Source: Herbaspirillum chlorophenolicum (lineage in GTDB: Bacteria; Pseudomonadota; Gammaproteobacteria; Burkholderiales; Burkholderiaceae_D). Taken from it: 64,000 bases of DNA. Below, piece by piece: positions 29,543-41,793 of this stretch. The position numbers were made by a program, and so were the translations under genes. The stretch is from the NCBI RefSeq assembly GCF_001189955.1, contig NZ_LFLT01000004.1, positions 62,001 to 126,000 of the forward strand. The letters run 5' to 3'. How positions within the stretch are numbered: position 1 is the first letter of the stretch; every line of letters begins with the position of its first letter. The notes under the pieces were generated by a model. The model worked only from the letters and a program-made list of their open reading frames with translations, was not told the origin of the DNA and made no database searches.

Positions 29543-30814
29543 CTACTTGGCCGGCTCAGGATCGGGCTTGTTGATGATGGCTGCCATCAGGCCTCGTTGC
29601 ACCTCGACCTGGAAGGCTTGCAGCTCAGCCACGCCCTTTTCGGGCGGATAGGTGATTGGCAGATGGTTGAACAGCACGGCCCACGACCAGCCGTCTTCAC
29701 GCGCCTGCAGGTAAGCATAAGTGCCCGTGGTCAGCGCACCGCTGTGCGAAAGGATGTTCACCCCATTCATCCTGGTGACTACCCAGCCCAGCCCATTGTT
29801 ATTGTCCGGCATGGCGGAATTGCGTTGCATCATCAATGCCACCGTTTGCAGCTTGAGCAGCGCAGGCGACTTGCCGCGCCCCAGTGAGGCATCGGCAAAC
29901 CGCACCAGGTCGCTCGCCGTCGCCGCCCAGCCGCCGTGCGCATCCATGGATTGGAGATGGAAACCGAAATACGACTCGGGGCCGGTGCCCCCGCTGCCAT
30001 CCTGGTCGGGCACTGGCGGCCAGCGTGGATCGTCATAATAAACGGCCTCGTTGGCCACGCGCTGCACGCGCTTGTCTGCCGCGATCACCGCACTGACAGC
30101 ACCTGCGGGCGCAAGCACCAGATCACGCACGGCCTGCTCATAAGGCTTGCCGCTCTTGTGCTCAATGATGCGGCCGAGGATGTTGTAACCGAAATTGCTG
30201 TAATTGACTTCGGTGCCGGGCGCCACGTCCAGCAAGCGGTGCTTCAGCATGTAGGCGATGACGGTGCGGGCCGAGGCCGGCGCCGGTACGTTCATCGTGC
30301 GGGCGATATTGACCAGATCGTATTGCGGATCGTAGTCGCTCGCGCCCCAGCCGCCGGTATGTTGCAACAATTCGCGCAACGTCACTTTCAGCACGCGCGG
30401 GTCGAGCGGCTCGGCGAATTCAGGATAGGCGGCATCAGGCAACAAGCCGTCCGGCCCGAATACCCGACGATCCAGCGCCTGCGGCAACTCATCCTCGAAC
30501 AGCTTGAGTATTGCCACCGCAGTGATCGTCTTGGAGACGCTGGCGATGCGAAACACCGTCTGCGGCGTCGCCGGCGTATTGCTTTCAGTCACCGCCATGC
30601 CGTAGCCGCGCTGATAGACGAATTCCCCCTTGTAGGCAATGGCGATGCTGGCGCCGGGGATTGGGTACTGCCCCAGCAATTGCCCCATCTTCTCATCCAC
30701 CCGCGCAGCCAGCGCAGCATCCTGCGACTGTGCATGGGCCGGCAGTGATGCGCCTCCGGCAATCAATGCAATGGACACGGCTGCCGGCAACAGGCGGCGG
30801 ATACGGCTGAACAT
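29543..30814 (-). CDS. Exported beta-lactamase-related serine hydrolase
   Basis: The 423-residue protein has a signal peptide (PAAVSIALIAGGASLPAHA) and the class C beta-lactamase/DD-peptidase fold. SxxK is S92-V-S-K95, the second motif is Y205-S-N207, and the third is HSG in place of KTG. Such proteins include esterases and D-amino-acid peptidases, so antibiotic resistance should not be assumed. The ATG at 30812-30814 has a GAAGGAAG Shine-Dalgarno sequence. The upstream stomatin gene ends 62 bp before it on the same strand. Confidence 0.87.
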   Translation of the reverse strand: MFSRIRRLLPAAVSIALIAGGASLPAHAQSQDAALAARVDEKMGQLLGQYPIPGASIAIAYKGEFVYQRGYGMAVTESNTPATPQTVFRIASVSKTITAVAILKLFEDELPQALDRRVFGPDGLLPDAAYPEFAEPLDPRVLKVTLRELLQHTGGWGASDYDPQYDLVNIARTMNVPAPASARTVIAYMLKHRLLDVAPGTEVNYSNFGYNILGRIIEHKSGKPYEQAVRDLVLAPAGAVSAVIAADKRVQRVANEAVYYDDPRWPPVPDQDGSGGTGPESYFGFHLQSMDAHGGWAATASDLVRFADASLGRGKSPALLKLQTVALMMQRNSAMPDNNNGLGWVVTRMNGVNILSHSGALTTGTYAYLQAREDGWSWAVLFNHLPITYPPEKGVAELQAFQVEVQRGLMAAIINKPDPEPAK

Positions 30815-30876
30815 CGTGACTTCCTTCGTTGCAGGATTCCTGTTGGCCAATCTCCGCGATATCGAACCCGGCAGCC

Positions 30877-31791
30877 TCACTTCGGCTGGCTCTTGACCAC
30901 TTGCAGCGCTGCAGCGATCAGTCCGCTCATGTCCGACAGGTTGGCCGGCACGATGATGGAATTGTTGGTCTTGGCCAACTGGCCGAAAGCCGCCACGTAT
31001 TGCTCGGCCACCTTCAGGTTCACGGCATCCGATCCGCCCGGAGACTGGATCGCGGCCGCGGTCTTGCGGATCGCTTCGGCACTGGCTTCGGCAATCGCCA
31101 GGATCGCAGCGGCCTGCCCCTGGGCACGGTTGATCGATGCCTGCTTTTCACCTTCAGACCTGGCGATGGCAGCCTCACGCTCGCCGGTGGCGATGTTGAT
31201 CTGCTCCTGCTTGCGGCCTTCGGAAGCGGCGATCAGCGCGCGCTTCTCGCGCTCGGCGGTAATCTGCGCCTGCATCGCGTGCAGGATTTCCTTGGGCGGG
31301 GTGAGATCCTTGATCTCATAACGCAGTACCTTCACCCCCCAGTTCTCGGCCGACTCGTCGATCGCGCTGACGATGGCGGTATTGATGTGGTCGCGCTCTT
31401 CGAAGGTCTTGTCCAGTTCCATCTTGCCGATCACCGAACGCAGTGTGGTCTGCGCCAGCTGCGTGATCGCCGCGATGTAATTGGACGAGCCGTAGGACGC
31501 GCGCATCGGGTCGGTGATCTGGAAATACAGGATGCCGTCCACCTGCAGCTGGGTGTTGTCCCTGGTGATGCAGACCTGCGGCGGCACGTCCAGCGGGATT
31601 TCCTTGAGAATGTGCTTGTAGGCCACGCGGTCGATGAACGGCACCACGATGTTCAGGCCCGGCGCCAGCGTGGCGTGGTATTTGCCCAGGCGCTCTACCA
31701 CCCAGGCATGCTGTTGCGGGACCACCTTGACCGTCTGGATGACGAACACGATGGCAATAAAGAAAATAACCAGGGTTACGCTTCCCAGCAT
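30877..31791 (-). CDS. qmcA: SPFH/band 7 membrane protein (QmcA-like)
   Basis: The 304-residue protein is a stomatin/prohibitin homologue: one N-terminal membrane helix (GSVTLVIFFIAIVFVIQTV), an SPFH domain (VPQQHAWVVERLGKYHATLAPGLN), and a long coiled-coil region rich in Glu, Ala and Gln (AEREKRALIAASEGRKQEQINIA). E. coli QmcA is the closest named relative. Such proteins form large membrane assemblies and often regulate FtsH. It is paired with an NfeD-like gene 30 bp upstream, the usual partner of stomatins. Confidence 0.93.
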   Translation of the reverse strand: MLGSVTLVIFFIAIVFVIQTVKVVPQQHAWVVERLGKYHATLAPGLNIVVPFIDRVAYKHILKEIPLDVPPQVCITRDNTQLQVDGILYFQITDPMRASYGSSNYIAAITQLAQTTLRSVIGKMELDKTFEERDHINTAIVSAIDESAENWGVKVLRYEIKDLTPPKEILHAMQAQITAEREKRALIAASEGRKQEQINIATGEREAAIARSEGEKQASINRAQGQAAAILAIAEASAEAIRKTAAAIQSPGGSDAVNLKVAEQYVAAFGQLAKTNNSIIVPANLSDMSGLIAAALQVVKSQPK

Positions 31792-31821
31792 GGAGTTCTC
31801 CTTCAGTGGTTCAAAAATGGA

Positions 31822-32256
31822 TCAGCGCGGCGCGACGATGAGCCGGCTGCCGCGGATTTCGCGGATGACATATGTACCAGGCAAAGGGTGATGCCCGGCT
31901 TCCAGTTCCACATCCCATTGGGCGCCGCGGTAAGGCACGCGCGCCACCTGGAGATCACCGTGCGCAGTCCAGGCCGCGACTTCCACGGTCTGGCCGATGT
32001 CGAGGATGACGTTCGGGTCGGCATTGGCATTACCTTTGCGCAGGCGGCCGAAACGGCTGCGGCGCAACAGCAGCACCGCGACGATACCCACCACGGCCGC
32101 CGCCAGCAATTGCCATTCGAGCAGCGCGCCGCCCAGCGCGACTACACCGCCGGCAGCCAGGCCGAGTGCGATCATCAGCAGATAAAAGGTTCCGGAGAAC
32201 AGTTCGGCGGCGATCAGTGCGCCCGCTGCCACGAACCAGATAGCCCAGTCGGTCAT
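31822..32256 (-). CDS. NfeD-like membrane protein
   Basis: The 144-residue protein has three hydrophobic segments (WAIWFVAAGALIAAEL, LLMIALGLAAGGVVALGGALL, LLAAAVVGIVAVLLL) and a C-terminal OB fold (VEVAAWTAHGDLQVARVPYRGAQWDVE). This is the short NfeD type, the membrane partner of stomatin-like proteins. The start ATG at 32254-32256 has AAGGAAA 6-12 bp upstream; an ATG at 32269-32271 has none. It precedes qmcA by 30 bp and the pair is likely an operon. Confidence 0.9.
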   Translation of the reverse strand: MTDWAIWFVAAGALIAAELFSGTFYLLMIALGLAAGGVVALGGALLEWQLLAAAVVGIVAVLLLRRSRFGRLRKGNANADPNVILDIGQTVEVAAWTAHGDLQVARVPYRGAQWDVELEAGHHPLPGTYVIREIRGSRLIVAPR

Positions 32257-32346
32257 GTGCGTTTCCTTCATGAAGATGCGCCGGTTTTACCTTTGAACAG
32301 ATTCTCAGGCAAAGGCGGCATTAGTCTACCCCACAATAGTGCGCGC

Positions 32347-32381
32347 AAAAACAAAGGCGCGGACATTTCTGTCCGCGCCTT
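32347..32381 (-). terminator. Intrinsic terminator of ppsA
   Basis: AAGGCGCGGACA pairs with TGTCCGCGCCTT (12 bp, 4-nt loop); the minus strand continues TGTTTTTG. It lies about 60 bp past the ppsA stop and also separates it from the nfeD gene. Confidence 0.85.
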
Positions 32382-32439
32382 CATGTTCGCCTGGTATTCA
32401 AGGCATGCCGGCAGCGGTCAACGCCGCCGGCTGCGCTTC

Positions 32440-34857
<2,418 letters not shown>

Positions 34858-35161
34858 GACAACCCCTAGCTTGATGATAAGAAATCTTCGCGGGCGCAGC
34901 ATGCGTCTGTTGATTTTTGTTATTCTGCGACGACGGCGGCAACAGTAGCGGCATGAGAGACGAACCCAGGGACCAGAAGAAACGCGCGCACGCACCGAGG
35001 ACGTTTGCCAATGCAAACATCGCAAGATACTCGGTCAAATTACGCACGCGATGGATGGTCATTCAGGATGGGCTGCTCGATCAGTTGCCAGGCATTGTAC
35101 CGCGTGAAACCATTTTTGTTCATCGCAGCACCCTTTTTTTATCTTTATTTCTGACAACATT
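34858..35161. promoter_or_regulatory. Divergent ppsA/ppsR intergenic region
   Basis: This 304-bp region has no gene. It contains a perfect 6-bp inverted repeat GTTTGC-4 bp-GCAAAC at 35003-35018 and a TACAAT in the ppsA direction about 240 bp from its start. Promoters are not clear; the palindrome is a candidate operator. Confidence 0.45.
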
Positions 35162-36016
35162 ATGCTCGATCCCATGCCCCTCCCGCGCACTGCGCCGGCC
35201 GTTGCAGCCAACCGTACTGTGTTCTTCGTTTCCGACGGCACCGGGATCACTGCTGAAACACTCGGGCATTCAGTACTGAGCCAGTTCGAGCTGCGCTTCA
35301 AGCAAGTACGCCTGCCCTTCATCGATACCGTGGACAAGGCCCACGACGCCACACGCAAGATCAATGAAGCATCCCAGGTCGACGGCAAGCTGCCCATCGT
35401 CTTTTCGACCCTGGTGAAATCGGAACTGTCGGCCGTGATCCGCAACGCCAAGGCCATGCATATGGACCTGTTCCAGACCTTTGTCGAACCGCTGGAGCAG
35501 GAGCTGGGGCTGAAATCCACCCACACCATCGGCCGCAGCCACAACACTGCCGATTCGGAGGAATACAAGAACCGCATCGAAGCCATCAACTTCTCGCTGG
35601 CGCATGATGACGGCCAGTCCAACAAGAACCTCTCGGAAGCGGATGTGGTCCTGGTAGGCGTGTCGCGCTCGGGCAAGACGCCGACCAGCCTCTATCTGGC
35701 GATGCAGTTCGGCATCAAGGCGGCCAACTATCCGCTGATCCCGGAAGACTTCGAACGCGAGAAGCTCCCCAGCGGCCTGGTGGTACACAAGAAAAAGATC
35801 TTCGGCCTGACCATTGCACCGGAACGCCTGGCCGAGGTGCGCAATGAACGCCGTCCCGGCAGCAAATACGCCGCGCTGGAAAATTGCCGCTATGAAATCA
35901 ATGAGGCGGAGAAGATGATGCGCCGCGAAGGCATCCGCTGGATGTCGTCGACTGCGAAGTCGATTGAAGAGATCGCTGCAACGATCCTGCAGGAAATCAA
36001 GCCGGAACCCCGCTGA
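35162..36016 (+). CDS. ppsR: PEP synthetase regulatory protein (kinase/pyrophosphorylase)
   Basis: The 284-residue DUF299 protein phosphorylates a threonine of PpsA with ADP to switch it off and removes the phosphate by phosphorolysis to switch it on. The P-loop GVSRSGKT is at residues 166-173. [20 protein letters not shown] at the N terminus and [15 protein letters not shown] at the C terminus are family signatures. Its divergent position to ppsA is standard in proteobacteria. The first ATG (35162) gives four extra residues over the ATG at 35174; neither has a good Shine-Dalgarno sequence. Confidence 0.94.
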   Translation: MLDPMPLPRTAPAVAANRTVFFVSDGTGITAETLGHSVLSQFELRFKQVRLPFIDTVDKAHDATRKINEASQVDGKLPIVFSTLVKSELSAVIRNAKAMHMDLFQTFVEPLEQELGLKSTHTIGRSHNTADSEEYKNRIEAINFSLAHDDGQSNKNLSEADVVLVGVSRSGKTPTSLYLAMQFGIKAANYPLIPEDFEREKLPSGLVVHKKKIFGLTIAPERLAEVRNERRPGSKYAALENCRYEINEAEKMMRREGIRWMSSTAKSIEEIAATILQEIKPEPR

Positions 36017-36061
36017 CAAGAATGGTGTGCAGCGGCGTTCGGCATGCGGCCAAAAGGCATG

Positions 36062-36535
36062 TCAGCGCCGCTGATACTCCGTCAGCAGGCGTGAATGCTT
36101 CTTCGGGCCGCGAATGAAGGTTTCCATGGTGAAGTGCCCTTCGCCATGCAATGTGTAGGCGGCCGTATAGCAATCCGGCCCGCAAATATGCTCGGCCGCC
36201 GGCGCCAGGAAATTTCCCTTCAGCACATACTGCTGGTACGGCACGCCCACGCGCTCGCCATCGGCAAAGAAGACCTGCACTTGCTCCTCGCCGAACAGGT
36301 ACTCGAATGCACGGGTAAATGGAATGGGCCGGCCCGGCAGCTGCAACGGCAGCATGTGCAAGGCACCGTGCTCGCGGTAGAGCAGCTTGCCCTCTACCTC
36401 CGTCGCCATGAATGCACACTCGCCCTCGGCTTGAGCCTGAGGCGCGTCCTGCGCGCCCCAGACCGTGCGCTTGAAACACCAGTCGCCACGAAAAAAGCCG
36501 AACAGGCTGTGGCTATCGTCTGGGAGTGAATCCAT
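36062..36535 (-). CDS. DUF6314-like small protein
   Basis: The 157-residue protein has no signal peptide or membrane helix. FFRGDWCFKRTVW at the N terminus and the alternating strands of CAFMATEVEGKLLYREHG and GHFTMETFIRGPKKHSRLLTEYQRR suggest a lipocalin-like beta barrel, as in DUF6314 proteins. I am not certain of the family. It follows the RNA methyltransferase gene by 27 bp on the same strand and is probably the last gene of the long core operon. Confidence 0.78.
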   Translation of the reverse strand: MDSLPDDSHSLFGFFRGDWCFKRTVWGAQDAPQAQAEGECAFMATEVEGKLLYREHGALHMLPLQLPGRPIPFTRAFEYLFGEEQVQVFFADGERVGVPYQQYVLKGNFLAPAAEHICGPDCYTAAYTLHGEGHFTMETFIRGPKKHSRLLTEYQRR

Positions 36536-36562
36536 GTCCTTGCAACGTGCGCACTGCGCCGT

Positions 36563-37354
36563 TCAGTCGCCGGCAGTGCGTTGGCGCACTTGCTCGAAGA
36601 AGCACACGGCCGCCGCAGCGGCCACATTCAGCGACTCCATTTCCCCCAGGTGCGGAATCACCACTTCCTGCGAGGCCATCTCCATCAGATGCGGTGACAC
36701 GCCCTGCCCTTCATGGCCGAACAGCCAGGCGACCTCGCCGGCCAGATCGCACTGGTAAATGGTCTGGGCCGCATGCGAACTGGTCGCCAGGACCGGGATC
36801 CGGCTGCCTGCGCACAAACGCTCAAGGTCGGCGCTCTCGTAGATATCCAGCACGAAGTGCGCCCCCATGCCCGCCCGCAGGACTTTGGGCGACCATGCGG
36901 CGGCGGTGCCGGCCGTGCAGAATATCTGGCCGATGCCGGCGGCAGCAGCACTGCGCAGCACGGAGCCAAGGTTGCCCGGATCCTGCAAGCCATCCAGCAG
37001 CACCGCCGACTTTTCCAGCACCTGCGGCTCCTTGGGATTGGGCGTGGCGACCAGCAACAGCAGCCCGACGCCGTTTTCCACCTGGCTGACCGCGCCATAG
37101 AGGTTATCGCTCAGGACCAGGCATTGCGCCCGGCTACGTTCGCATTCGGCGAGGATGGGGGCGACTTCCGGATGATGCTGCGCGCTTTCCGCCACCACGC
37201 ATAGTTGCGGCGCCCCCCGATGCTGCAGCCAGGCTTGCGCCAGATGCACCCCATCCAGCAGCGTCTGCCCGGCGCGTCGGCGCGCCTGGCTGCTGGCGGC
37301 CAATTGCTTGAGCTCCTTGTACAGCGGGTTGTCTTTGGAGGTGATGAGTTTCAT
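36563..37354 (-). CDS. TrmH/SpoU family RNA 2'-O-methyltransferase
   Basis: The 263-residue protein is a SPOUT methyltransferase. The N-terminal part (MKLITSKDNPLYKELKQLAASSQARRRAGQTLLDG) is the RNA-binding domain, and the knotted catalytic part has VLLDGLQDPGNLGSVLRSAAAAGI, EVAWLFGHEGQGVSPHL and PHLGEMESLNVAAAAAV, the three SpoU motifs. The target 2'-O-ribose in rRNA or tRNA cannot be assigned. The ATG at 37352-37354 gives a 16-bp gap after rnhB. Confidence 0.92.
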   Translation of the reverse strand: MKLITSKDNPLYKELKQLAASSQARRRAGQTLLDGVHLAQAWLQHRGAPQLCVVAESAQHHPEVAPILAECERSRAQCLVLSDNLYGAVSQVENGVGLLLLVATPNPKEPQVLEKSAVLLDGLQDPGNLGSVLRSAAAAGIGQIFCTAGTAAAWSPKVLRAGMGAHFVLDIYESADLERLCAGSRIPVLATSSHAAQTIYQCDLAGEVAWLFGHEGQGVSPHLMEMASQEVVIPHLGEMESLNVAAAAAVCFFEQVRQRTAGD

Positions 37355-37370
37355 GCTGGCGGCCTCAACC

Positions 37371-37988
37371 TCACGCTTGCGTCGACAGCAAAGCCTTGAC
37401 CGGGGCATAAGAGCGGCGATGCACCGGCGAGACGCCGTGCAGGCGCAGGCGTTCCAGATGCAAGGTGGTCGGATAGCCTTTGTGGCGGTCGAAGCCGTAA
37501 TGCGGATAAGTATCGTGCAACACCATCAGCGCCGCATCGCGCGCGGTCTTGGCGAGGATGGAGGCTGCCGAAATCGCCGGCACCTTATCGTCGCCTTTGA
37601 CGATGGCTTCGCAGCGGATACTCATGACCGGGCAACGGTTGCCGTCGATCAGCGCCAGCGTGGGCAGCGTGGCGAGGCTTTCGACCGCGCGTCGCATGGC
37701 CAGCATGCTGGCGTGCAAGATATTGAGTTCATCGATTTCCTGCTCGTTGCAGGAAGCGATGGCCCAGGCGACGGCGTTGGCCTTGATTTCCAGCGCCAGG
37801 CTGTCGCGTGCGGCTTCGGAGAGCTTCTTGGAATCGCGCAATCCCTGGATCGGGCGTGCCGGATCGAGGATCACGGCAGCCGCGAACACCGGCCCGGCCA
37901 GCGGGCCGCGGCCGGCCTCGTCAACACCGCACATGATCTCGCCGGTGTAATCGAACAGGGACAACGTCTGGGGCGCCGCTTTGGGCAT
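37371..37988 (-). CDS. rnhB: Ribonuclease HII
   Basis: RNase HII removes ribonucleotides from DNA. The 205-residue protein has the conserved [14 protein letters not shown] (Asp23, Glu24), plus [22 protein letters not shown] and [19 protein letters not shown], the family signatures. It follows lpxB by 46 bp and continues the lpxD-fabZ-lpxA-lpxB-rnhB order typical of proteobacteria. Confidence 0.96.
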   Translation of the reverse strand: MPKAAPQTLSLFDYTGEIMCGVDEAGRGPLAGPVFAAAVILDPARPIQGLRDSKKLSEAARDSLALEIKANAVAWAIASCNEQEIDELNILHASMLAMRRAVESLATLPTLALIDGNRCPVMSIRCEAIVKGDDKVPAISAASILAKTARDAALMVLHDTYPHYGFDRHKGYPTTLHLERLRLHGVSPVHRRSYAPVKALLSTQA

Positions 37989-38034
37989 GATGGTCTTCTT
38001 TCTTTAAAACAATGAGGCTGTTGGTGCTGCTTTA

Positions 38035-39210
38035 CTACCTGGCCCGGGAGCCGATCACTTCGCACACGGCCTTGGCGCTTTCCCTGCTGGTATCGCGCAG
38101 CAGCGCATGATGCATGTCGGTAAAGCGGTGCACCAGCCGCTGCTGCTGCGCATGGTCGTCCAGTTGATGCCACATGGCATCGGCCAGCGCTTGCGGCGTG
38201 GCGTCGTGCTGTAGCAGCTCCGGCACCAGATACTCCCGCGCCAGGATGTTCGGCAGCCCGACCCATGGCTGATAGCCCATATGGCGCATGATCTGGTACG
38301 AGGCCCACATGACCTTATAGGAAATCACCATCGGCTTTTTATACAGCGCCACTTCCAGCGATGCGGTGCCTGAGGCCACCAGCACCGCATCTGCCGCTTC
38401 CATGGCCGAATGGGACTGGCCGGAAATGACCTTGATTTCCAGGTCTTCATAGCCGCCCAGGCGGATCTGCTCCAGGAAAAAGGCCATCTGCCTGTCGCCC
38501 GCCATGGGAGTCACGAACTGCAAGCTGGATTCCCGCTGCTTCAGCAAACGCGCCGCCGCCAGGAAGCCGTCGCCATTATGCTTCAGCTCGCCCATGCGGC
38601 TTCCTGGCAAGATCGCCACCACGCGGGCATCCTGCTTCAGTCCCAGCCGCGCCCGCGCCGCCGGCATGTCGGGCTGCATCGGGATCACTTCGGCCAGCGG
38701 ATGGCCGACATAGGTCACCGGGATGCCGGCGTTGCGGTAAATGTTTTCCTCAAAAGGAAAGATCACCAGCATGTGCGACACCGCGCGCGCAATCTTCTTG
38801 ATGCGCCAGCCGCGCCAGGCCCAGATTTGGGGGCCGATGAAATGGATGGTGGGAATGCCTGCCTTGCGCAGTTGCTCTTCCAGGCCCAGGTTGAAGCCCG
38901 GATAATCCACTCCGACGAAGACATCCGGTCGGTCGGCCAGCAGCCGGTCGCGCAGGTCTTCCTGGATGCCCTTGATTTCGCGATAACGGGGAATGACTTC
39001 GAACAGGCCGCGCACGGTCAGCTTGTCCATCGGCCAATCGCTGGTGAAGCCTTGCGCCATCATGTGCTCGCCGCCGATGCCGTGCAACCGGACATCCGGC
39101 AGGCGTTCACGCAGGCCTGCCAGCAAGCGGCTGCCCAGCAAGTCGCCGGAACTCTCTCCGGCCACCAGAGCGATGGATTGCTTGCGCGTCAGTTCAGCGA
39201 ATGATGCCAC
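38035..39210 (-). CDS. lpxB: Lipid-A-disaccharide synthase
   Basis: LpxB joins UDP-2,3-diacylglucosamine and lipid X to form the lipid A disaccharide. The 391-residue GT19 protein has [23 protein letters not shown] at the N terminus, [29 protein letters not shown], and [10 protein letters not shown]. The start is GTG at 39208-39210, which overlaps the lpxA end by 17 bp; no better in-frame ATG exists. It lies between lpxA and rnhB in the core operon. Confidence 0.95.
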   Translation of the reverse strand: MASFAELTRKQSIALVAGESSGDLLGSRLLAGLRERLPDVRLHGIGGEHMMAQGFTSDWPMDKLTVRGLFEVIPRYREIKGIQEDLRDRLLADRPDVFVGVDYPGFNLGLEEQLRKAGIPTIHFIGPQIWAWRGWRIKKIARAVSHMLVIFPFEENIYRNAGIPVTYVGHPLAEVIPMQPDMPAARARLGLKQDARVVAILPGSRMGELKHNGDGFLAAARLLKQRESSLQFVTPMAGDRQMAFFLEQIRLGGYEDLEIKVISGQSHSAMEAADAVLVASGTASLEVALYKKPMVISYKVMWASYQIMRHMGYQPWVGLPNILAREYLVPELLQHDATPQALADAMWHQLDDHAQQQRLVHRFTDMHHALLRDTSRESAKAVCEVIGSRAR

Positions 39211-39982
39211 GGGCCGAGGATTCGATGAATTCGCGCAGCAGGCGGATGTGCTCGGCCGATGAGGCCGACTTGGCCTCCATTTGCGCCAGTTCCTGCTTGG
39301 CGTCTTCCAGCGGCAGGTTGGAGCGGTAAATCACCTTGTAAGCGCGCTTGATCTCCATGATCTGTTCGCTGGTGAAACCGCGCCGTTTCAGGCCTTCGCT
39401 GTTGATGCCGGCAGGCACCGCACGGTTGCCTGCGGCAGTCACGAAAGGCGGCACGTCCTGGCTGACGGCGGCGGTAAAGGCGGTCATCGCATGCGCGCCG
39501 ATATGGCAGAACTGGTGCACGGTGGTGAAACCGCCCAGGAACACATAATCGCCAAGGTGGACGTGGCCGGCCAGCGTGGCATTGTTGGCCAGGATGATAT
39601 TGTTGGCCAACTGGCAATCATGCGCCAGGTGGACATAGGCCATGATCCAGTTGTCGTTGCCGATGCGGGTGGCGCCGGCATCCTGCACGGTGCCGCGGTT
39701 GAAGGTGACGAATTCGCGGATGGTATTGCGGTCGCCGATCTCGACCGTGGTGGGCTCGCCCGCATATTTCTTGTCTTGCGGCGCGGCGCCGATGGAGCCG
39801 AACTGGAAGATCTCGTTGTCGCGGCCGATGGTGGTATGCCCTTCGATGACCACATGGGCGCCGATGCGGGTACCCGCGCCGATGCGCACATCAGGGCCGA
39901 TCACGGCATAAGGGCCGACCTCGACCGAGGAATCGAGCTGGGCGCCGGGTGCAATCACTGCGGTAGGATGAATCTTCGACAT
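39194..39982 (-). CDS. lpxA: UDP-N-acetylglucosamine acyltransferase
   Basis: LpxA adds a 3-hydroxyacyl chain to UDP-GlcNAc, the first step of lipid A synthesis. The 262-residue protein is a left-handed beta helix of hexapeptide repeats (for example [20 protein letters not shown]). The catalytic histidine is His121 in [23 protein letters not shown]. The ATG at 39980-39982 is 136 bp after fabZ. It ends inside the lpxB reading frame start. Confidence 0.96.
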   Translation of the reverse strand: MSKIHPTAVIAPGAQLDSSVEVGPYAVIGPDVRIGAGTRIGAHVVIEGHTTIGRDNEIFQFGSIGAAPQDKKYAGEPTTVEIGDRNTIREFVTFNRGTVQDAGATRIGNDNWIMAYVHLAHDCQLANNIILANNATLAGHVHLGDYVFLGGFTTVHQFCHIGAHAMTAFTAAVSQDVPPFVTAAGNRAVPAGINSEGLKRRGFTSEQIMEIKRAYKVIYRSNLPLEDAKQELAQMEAKSASSAEHIRLLREFIESSARGIIR

Positions 39983-40118
39983 ATCCTGTTATTCGCTTGA
40001 TGTTCGCTGCTTGTTCTCTTGATGGGCTTGCAATCTCGCCATGCCCAATGAATCGGGCCCGGCGGGATCGTATTCCGATCGCCGGCCGGGCCCTCCATGC
40101 TCAGTTTGGCAGGCCGGC

Positions 40119-40601
40119 TCAGGCGCTCTGGCTCGCGTCGGCGGCGCTGCGCATGGTGCACATCAGGTCGGCTTCGACCGCGACCTGACCATCCACCGAG
40201 GCAACTGCCGTGTACTTCCAGATACCGCGCGCACGGCGGGTGATCTCGACTTGCATCTTCAACTGGTCGCCCGGCTCCACCGGACGCTTGAAGCGGGCGT
40301 TATCGATGCCGACGAAATAGACCACGGTGTTTTCATCGGGCTTGCGGCCTTCGGTCAGGAAGGACAGCAGTGCGGCAGTCTGCGCCAGCGCCTCGATCAT
40401 CAGCACGCCGGGCATGACCGGCTTGTGCGGGAAGTGGCCGTTGAAGAATTCTTCATTGACGGTCACGTTCTTGATGGCGGTAATGGTCTTGCCGCTTTCC
40501 CAGTCCAGCACGCGGTCCACCAGCAGCAGCGGATAGCGATGCGGCAGGTACTGTTTGATCTCGTTGATATCGAGGACTTTTTTGATATCGGGACTATTCA
40601 T
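40119..40601 (-). CDS. fabZ: 3-hydroxyacyl-ACP dehydratase FabZ
   Basis: FabZ dehydrates 3-hydroxyacyl-ACP in fatty-acid elongation. The 160-residue hot-dog protein has His56 in [14 protein letters not shown] and Glu70 in [13 protein letters not shown] use the ATG at 40599-40601 ([15 protein letters not shown]); the upstream open frame overlaps lpxD only because it is not coding. It overlaps lpxD by 8 bp and precedes lpxA by 136 bp. Confidence 0.96.
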   Translation of the reverse strand: MNSPDIKKVLDINEIKQYLPHRYPLLLVDRVLDWESGKTITAIKNVTVNEEFFNGHFPHKPVMPGVLMIEALAQTAALLSFLTEGRKPDENTVVYFVGIDNARFKRPVEPGDQLKMQVEITRRARGIWKYTAVASVDGQVAVEADLMCTMRSAADASQSA

Positions 40602-41661
40602 TCTCTTCTTGATTCTCTGAATTGGGGGTAAGCGATTTGAGCGTTTTCTCCAACGCCCGGATTTTCTCACGCATCGTGCCCAGATTGCGCACCAATGCGG
40701 CGGATTTTTCCCAATCCCGGTGTTCGGTGATAGGGTAGAAGCCGGTGTACTGCCCCGGCTCCAGGATCGAGCGCAACGCCAGCGTACCGGCCGACACATG
40801 CACCCGGTCGACGATGGTGATATGGCCGTGGATCATGGCCGCGCCGCCGATCGAGCAATATTTGCCGATGTTGGCGCTGCCGGCGATACCGGCGCAGGCG
40901 GCAATGGCGGTATGCGCGCCGATGTGGCAGTTATGGGCGATCTGGATCTGGTTGTCGAGCTTGACGCCCTCCTCGATCACGGTGTCAGCCAGCGCGCCGC
41001 GGTCGATGGTGGTGTTGGCGCCGATTTCGACGTCATCGCCGATCATCACGCGGCCGACTTGCGGAATCTTGATCCATTGGCCCGATTCGTTGGCAAAACC
41101 GAAACCATCGGCGCCAATGACCGCGCCTGAATGCACAATGCCACGCGCACCGATTTCGCAAGCGTGATGCAGCGTGGCGCGCGCATGGAAATGCGTATCG
41201 TCGCCCACTTTGGCATCGCGGCCGATAAAGCTGCCGGCGTCGATGCGCGCACGCTCGCCAATCACTGCACCGGCTTCAACTACCGCCAACGGGCCGATCA
41301 CGGCGCTGGCGGCCACCTGGGCTGCCGGGTCGACCACCGCGCTGGGATGAATGCCGGCAGGCGGCACCACCTCGTCCAGGCGCTGGAACAACTGCGCCGC
41401 ACGGGCGAAATACGCGTAAGGATTCTTCGTGACGATGCGCGCTCCAGCATAGGACTGGACCTGGACATCGTCGGCCTCGGACAGGATCAGCGCAGCGGCC
41501 TGCGTCTGGTCAGCCTGGGCCCGGAATTTGGGATTGGAAAGGAACGTGATATGGGAGGAGCCGGCGGCATCCAGCGGTGCGATGCCATGGACCTCAATGC
41601 CCGCATCGCCCTTCAACTGTCCGCCCAAGCGCTCGACCAATTGTTCCAGCCGAATACTCAT
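40594..41661 (-). CDS. lpxD: UDP-3-O-acylglucosamine N-acyltransferase
   Basis: LpxD adds the second acyl chain to lipid A precursor. The 355-residue protein has an N-terminal uridine-binding domain ([19 protein letters not shown]) and a left-handed helix of hexapeptide repeats. The catalytic His is in [23 protein letters not shown]. The C-terminal helix [12 protein letters not shown] is the usual ACP-contacting segment. It follows skp by 132 bp, including a hairpin at 41737-41788. Confidence 0.96.
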   Translation of the reverse strand: MSIRLEQLVERLGGQLKGDAGIEVHGIAPLDAAGSSHITFLSNPKFRAQADQTQAAALILSEADDVQVQSYAGARIVTKNPYAYFARAAQLFQRLDEVVPPAGIHPSAVVDPAAQVAASAVIGPLAVVEAGAVIGERARIDAGSFIGRDAKVGDDTHFHARATLHHACEIGARGIVHSGAVIGADGFGFANESGQWIKIPQVGRVMIGDDVEIGANTTIDRGALADTVIEEGVKLDNQIQIAHNCHIGAHTAIAACAGIAGSANIGKYCSIGGAAMIHGHITIVDRVHVSAGTLALRSILEPGQYTGFYPITEHRDWEKSAALVRNLGTMREKIRALEKTLKSLTPNSENQEENE

Positions 41662-41736
41662 CTTGGATATGCCTTACATCAAAAACGAAATTGCCGCTGT
41701 CCGGCATCCGAGTTCTGCCAACAAGTGAACCACCAA

Positions 41737-41788
41737 TTGGCATGCGGGCGCGAAGACGTCACCGCCCTCGCGCCCGCATCCATGCCAA
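41737..41788 (-). repeat. Long hairpin between skp and lpxD
   Basis: A perfect 12-bp stem (41742-41753 with 41768-41779) is extended by TTGGC/GCCAA on the outside. The loop is 14 nt. It starts 6 bp after the skp stop. No uridine tract follows, so an mRNA-processing or stability element is as likely as a terminator. Confidence 0.6.
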
Positions 41789-41793
41789 ACCGG

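Noticed and set aside
29543..30814. Antibiotic-resistance beta-lactamase
   Set aside because: The third motif is HSG and the fold is shared with esterases and peptidases, so a resistance role is not supported.
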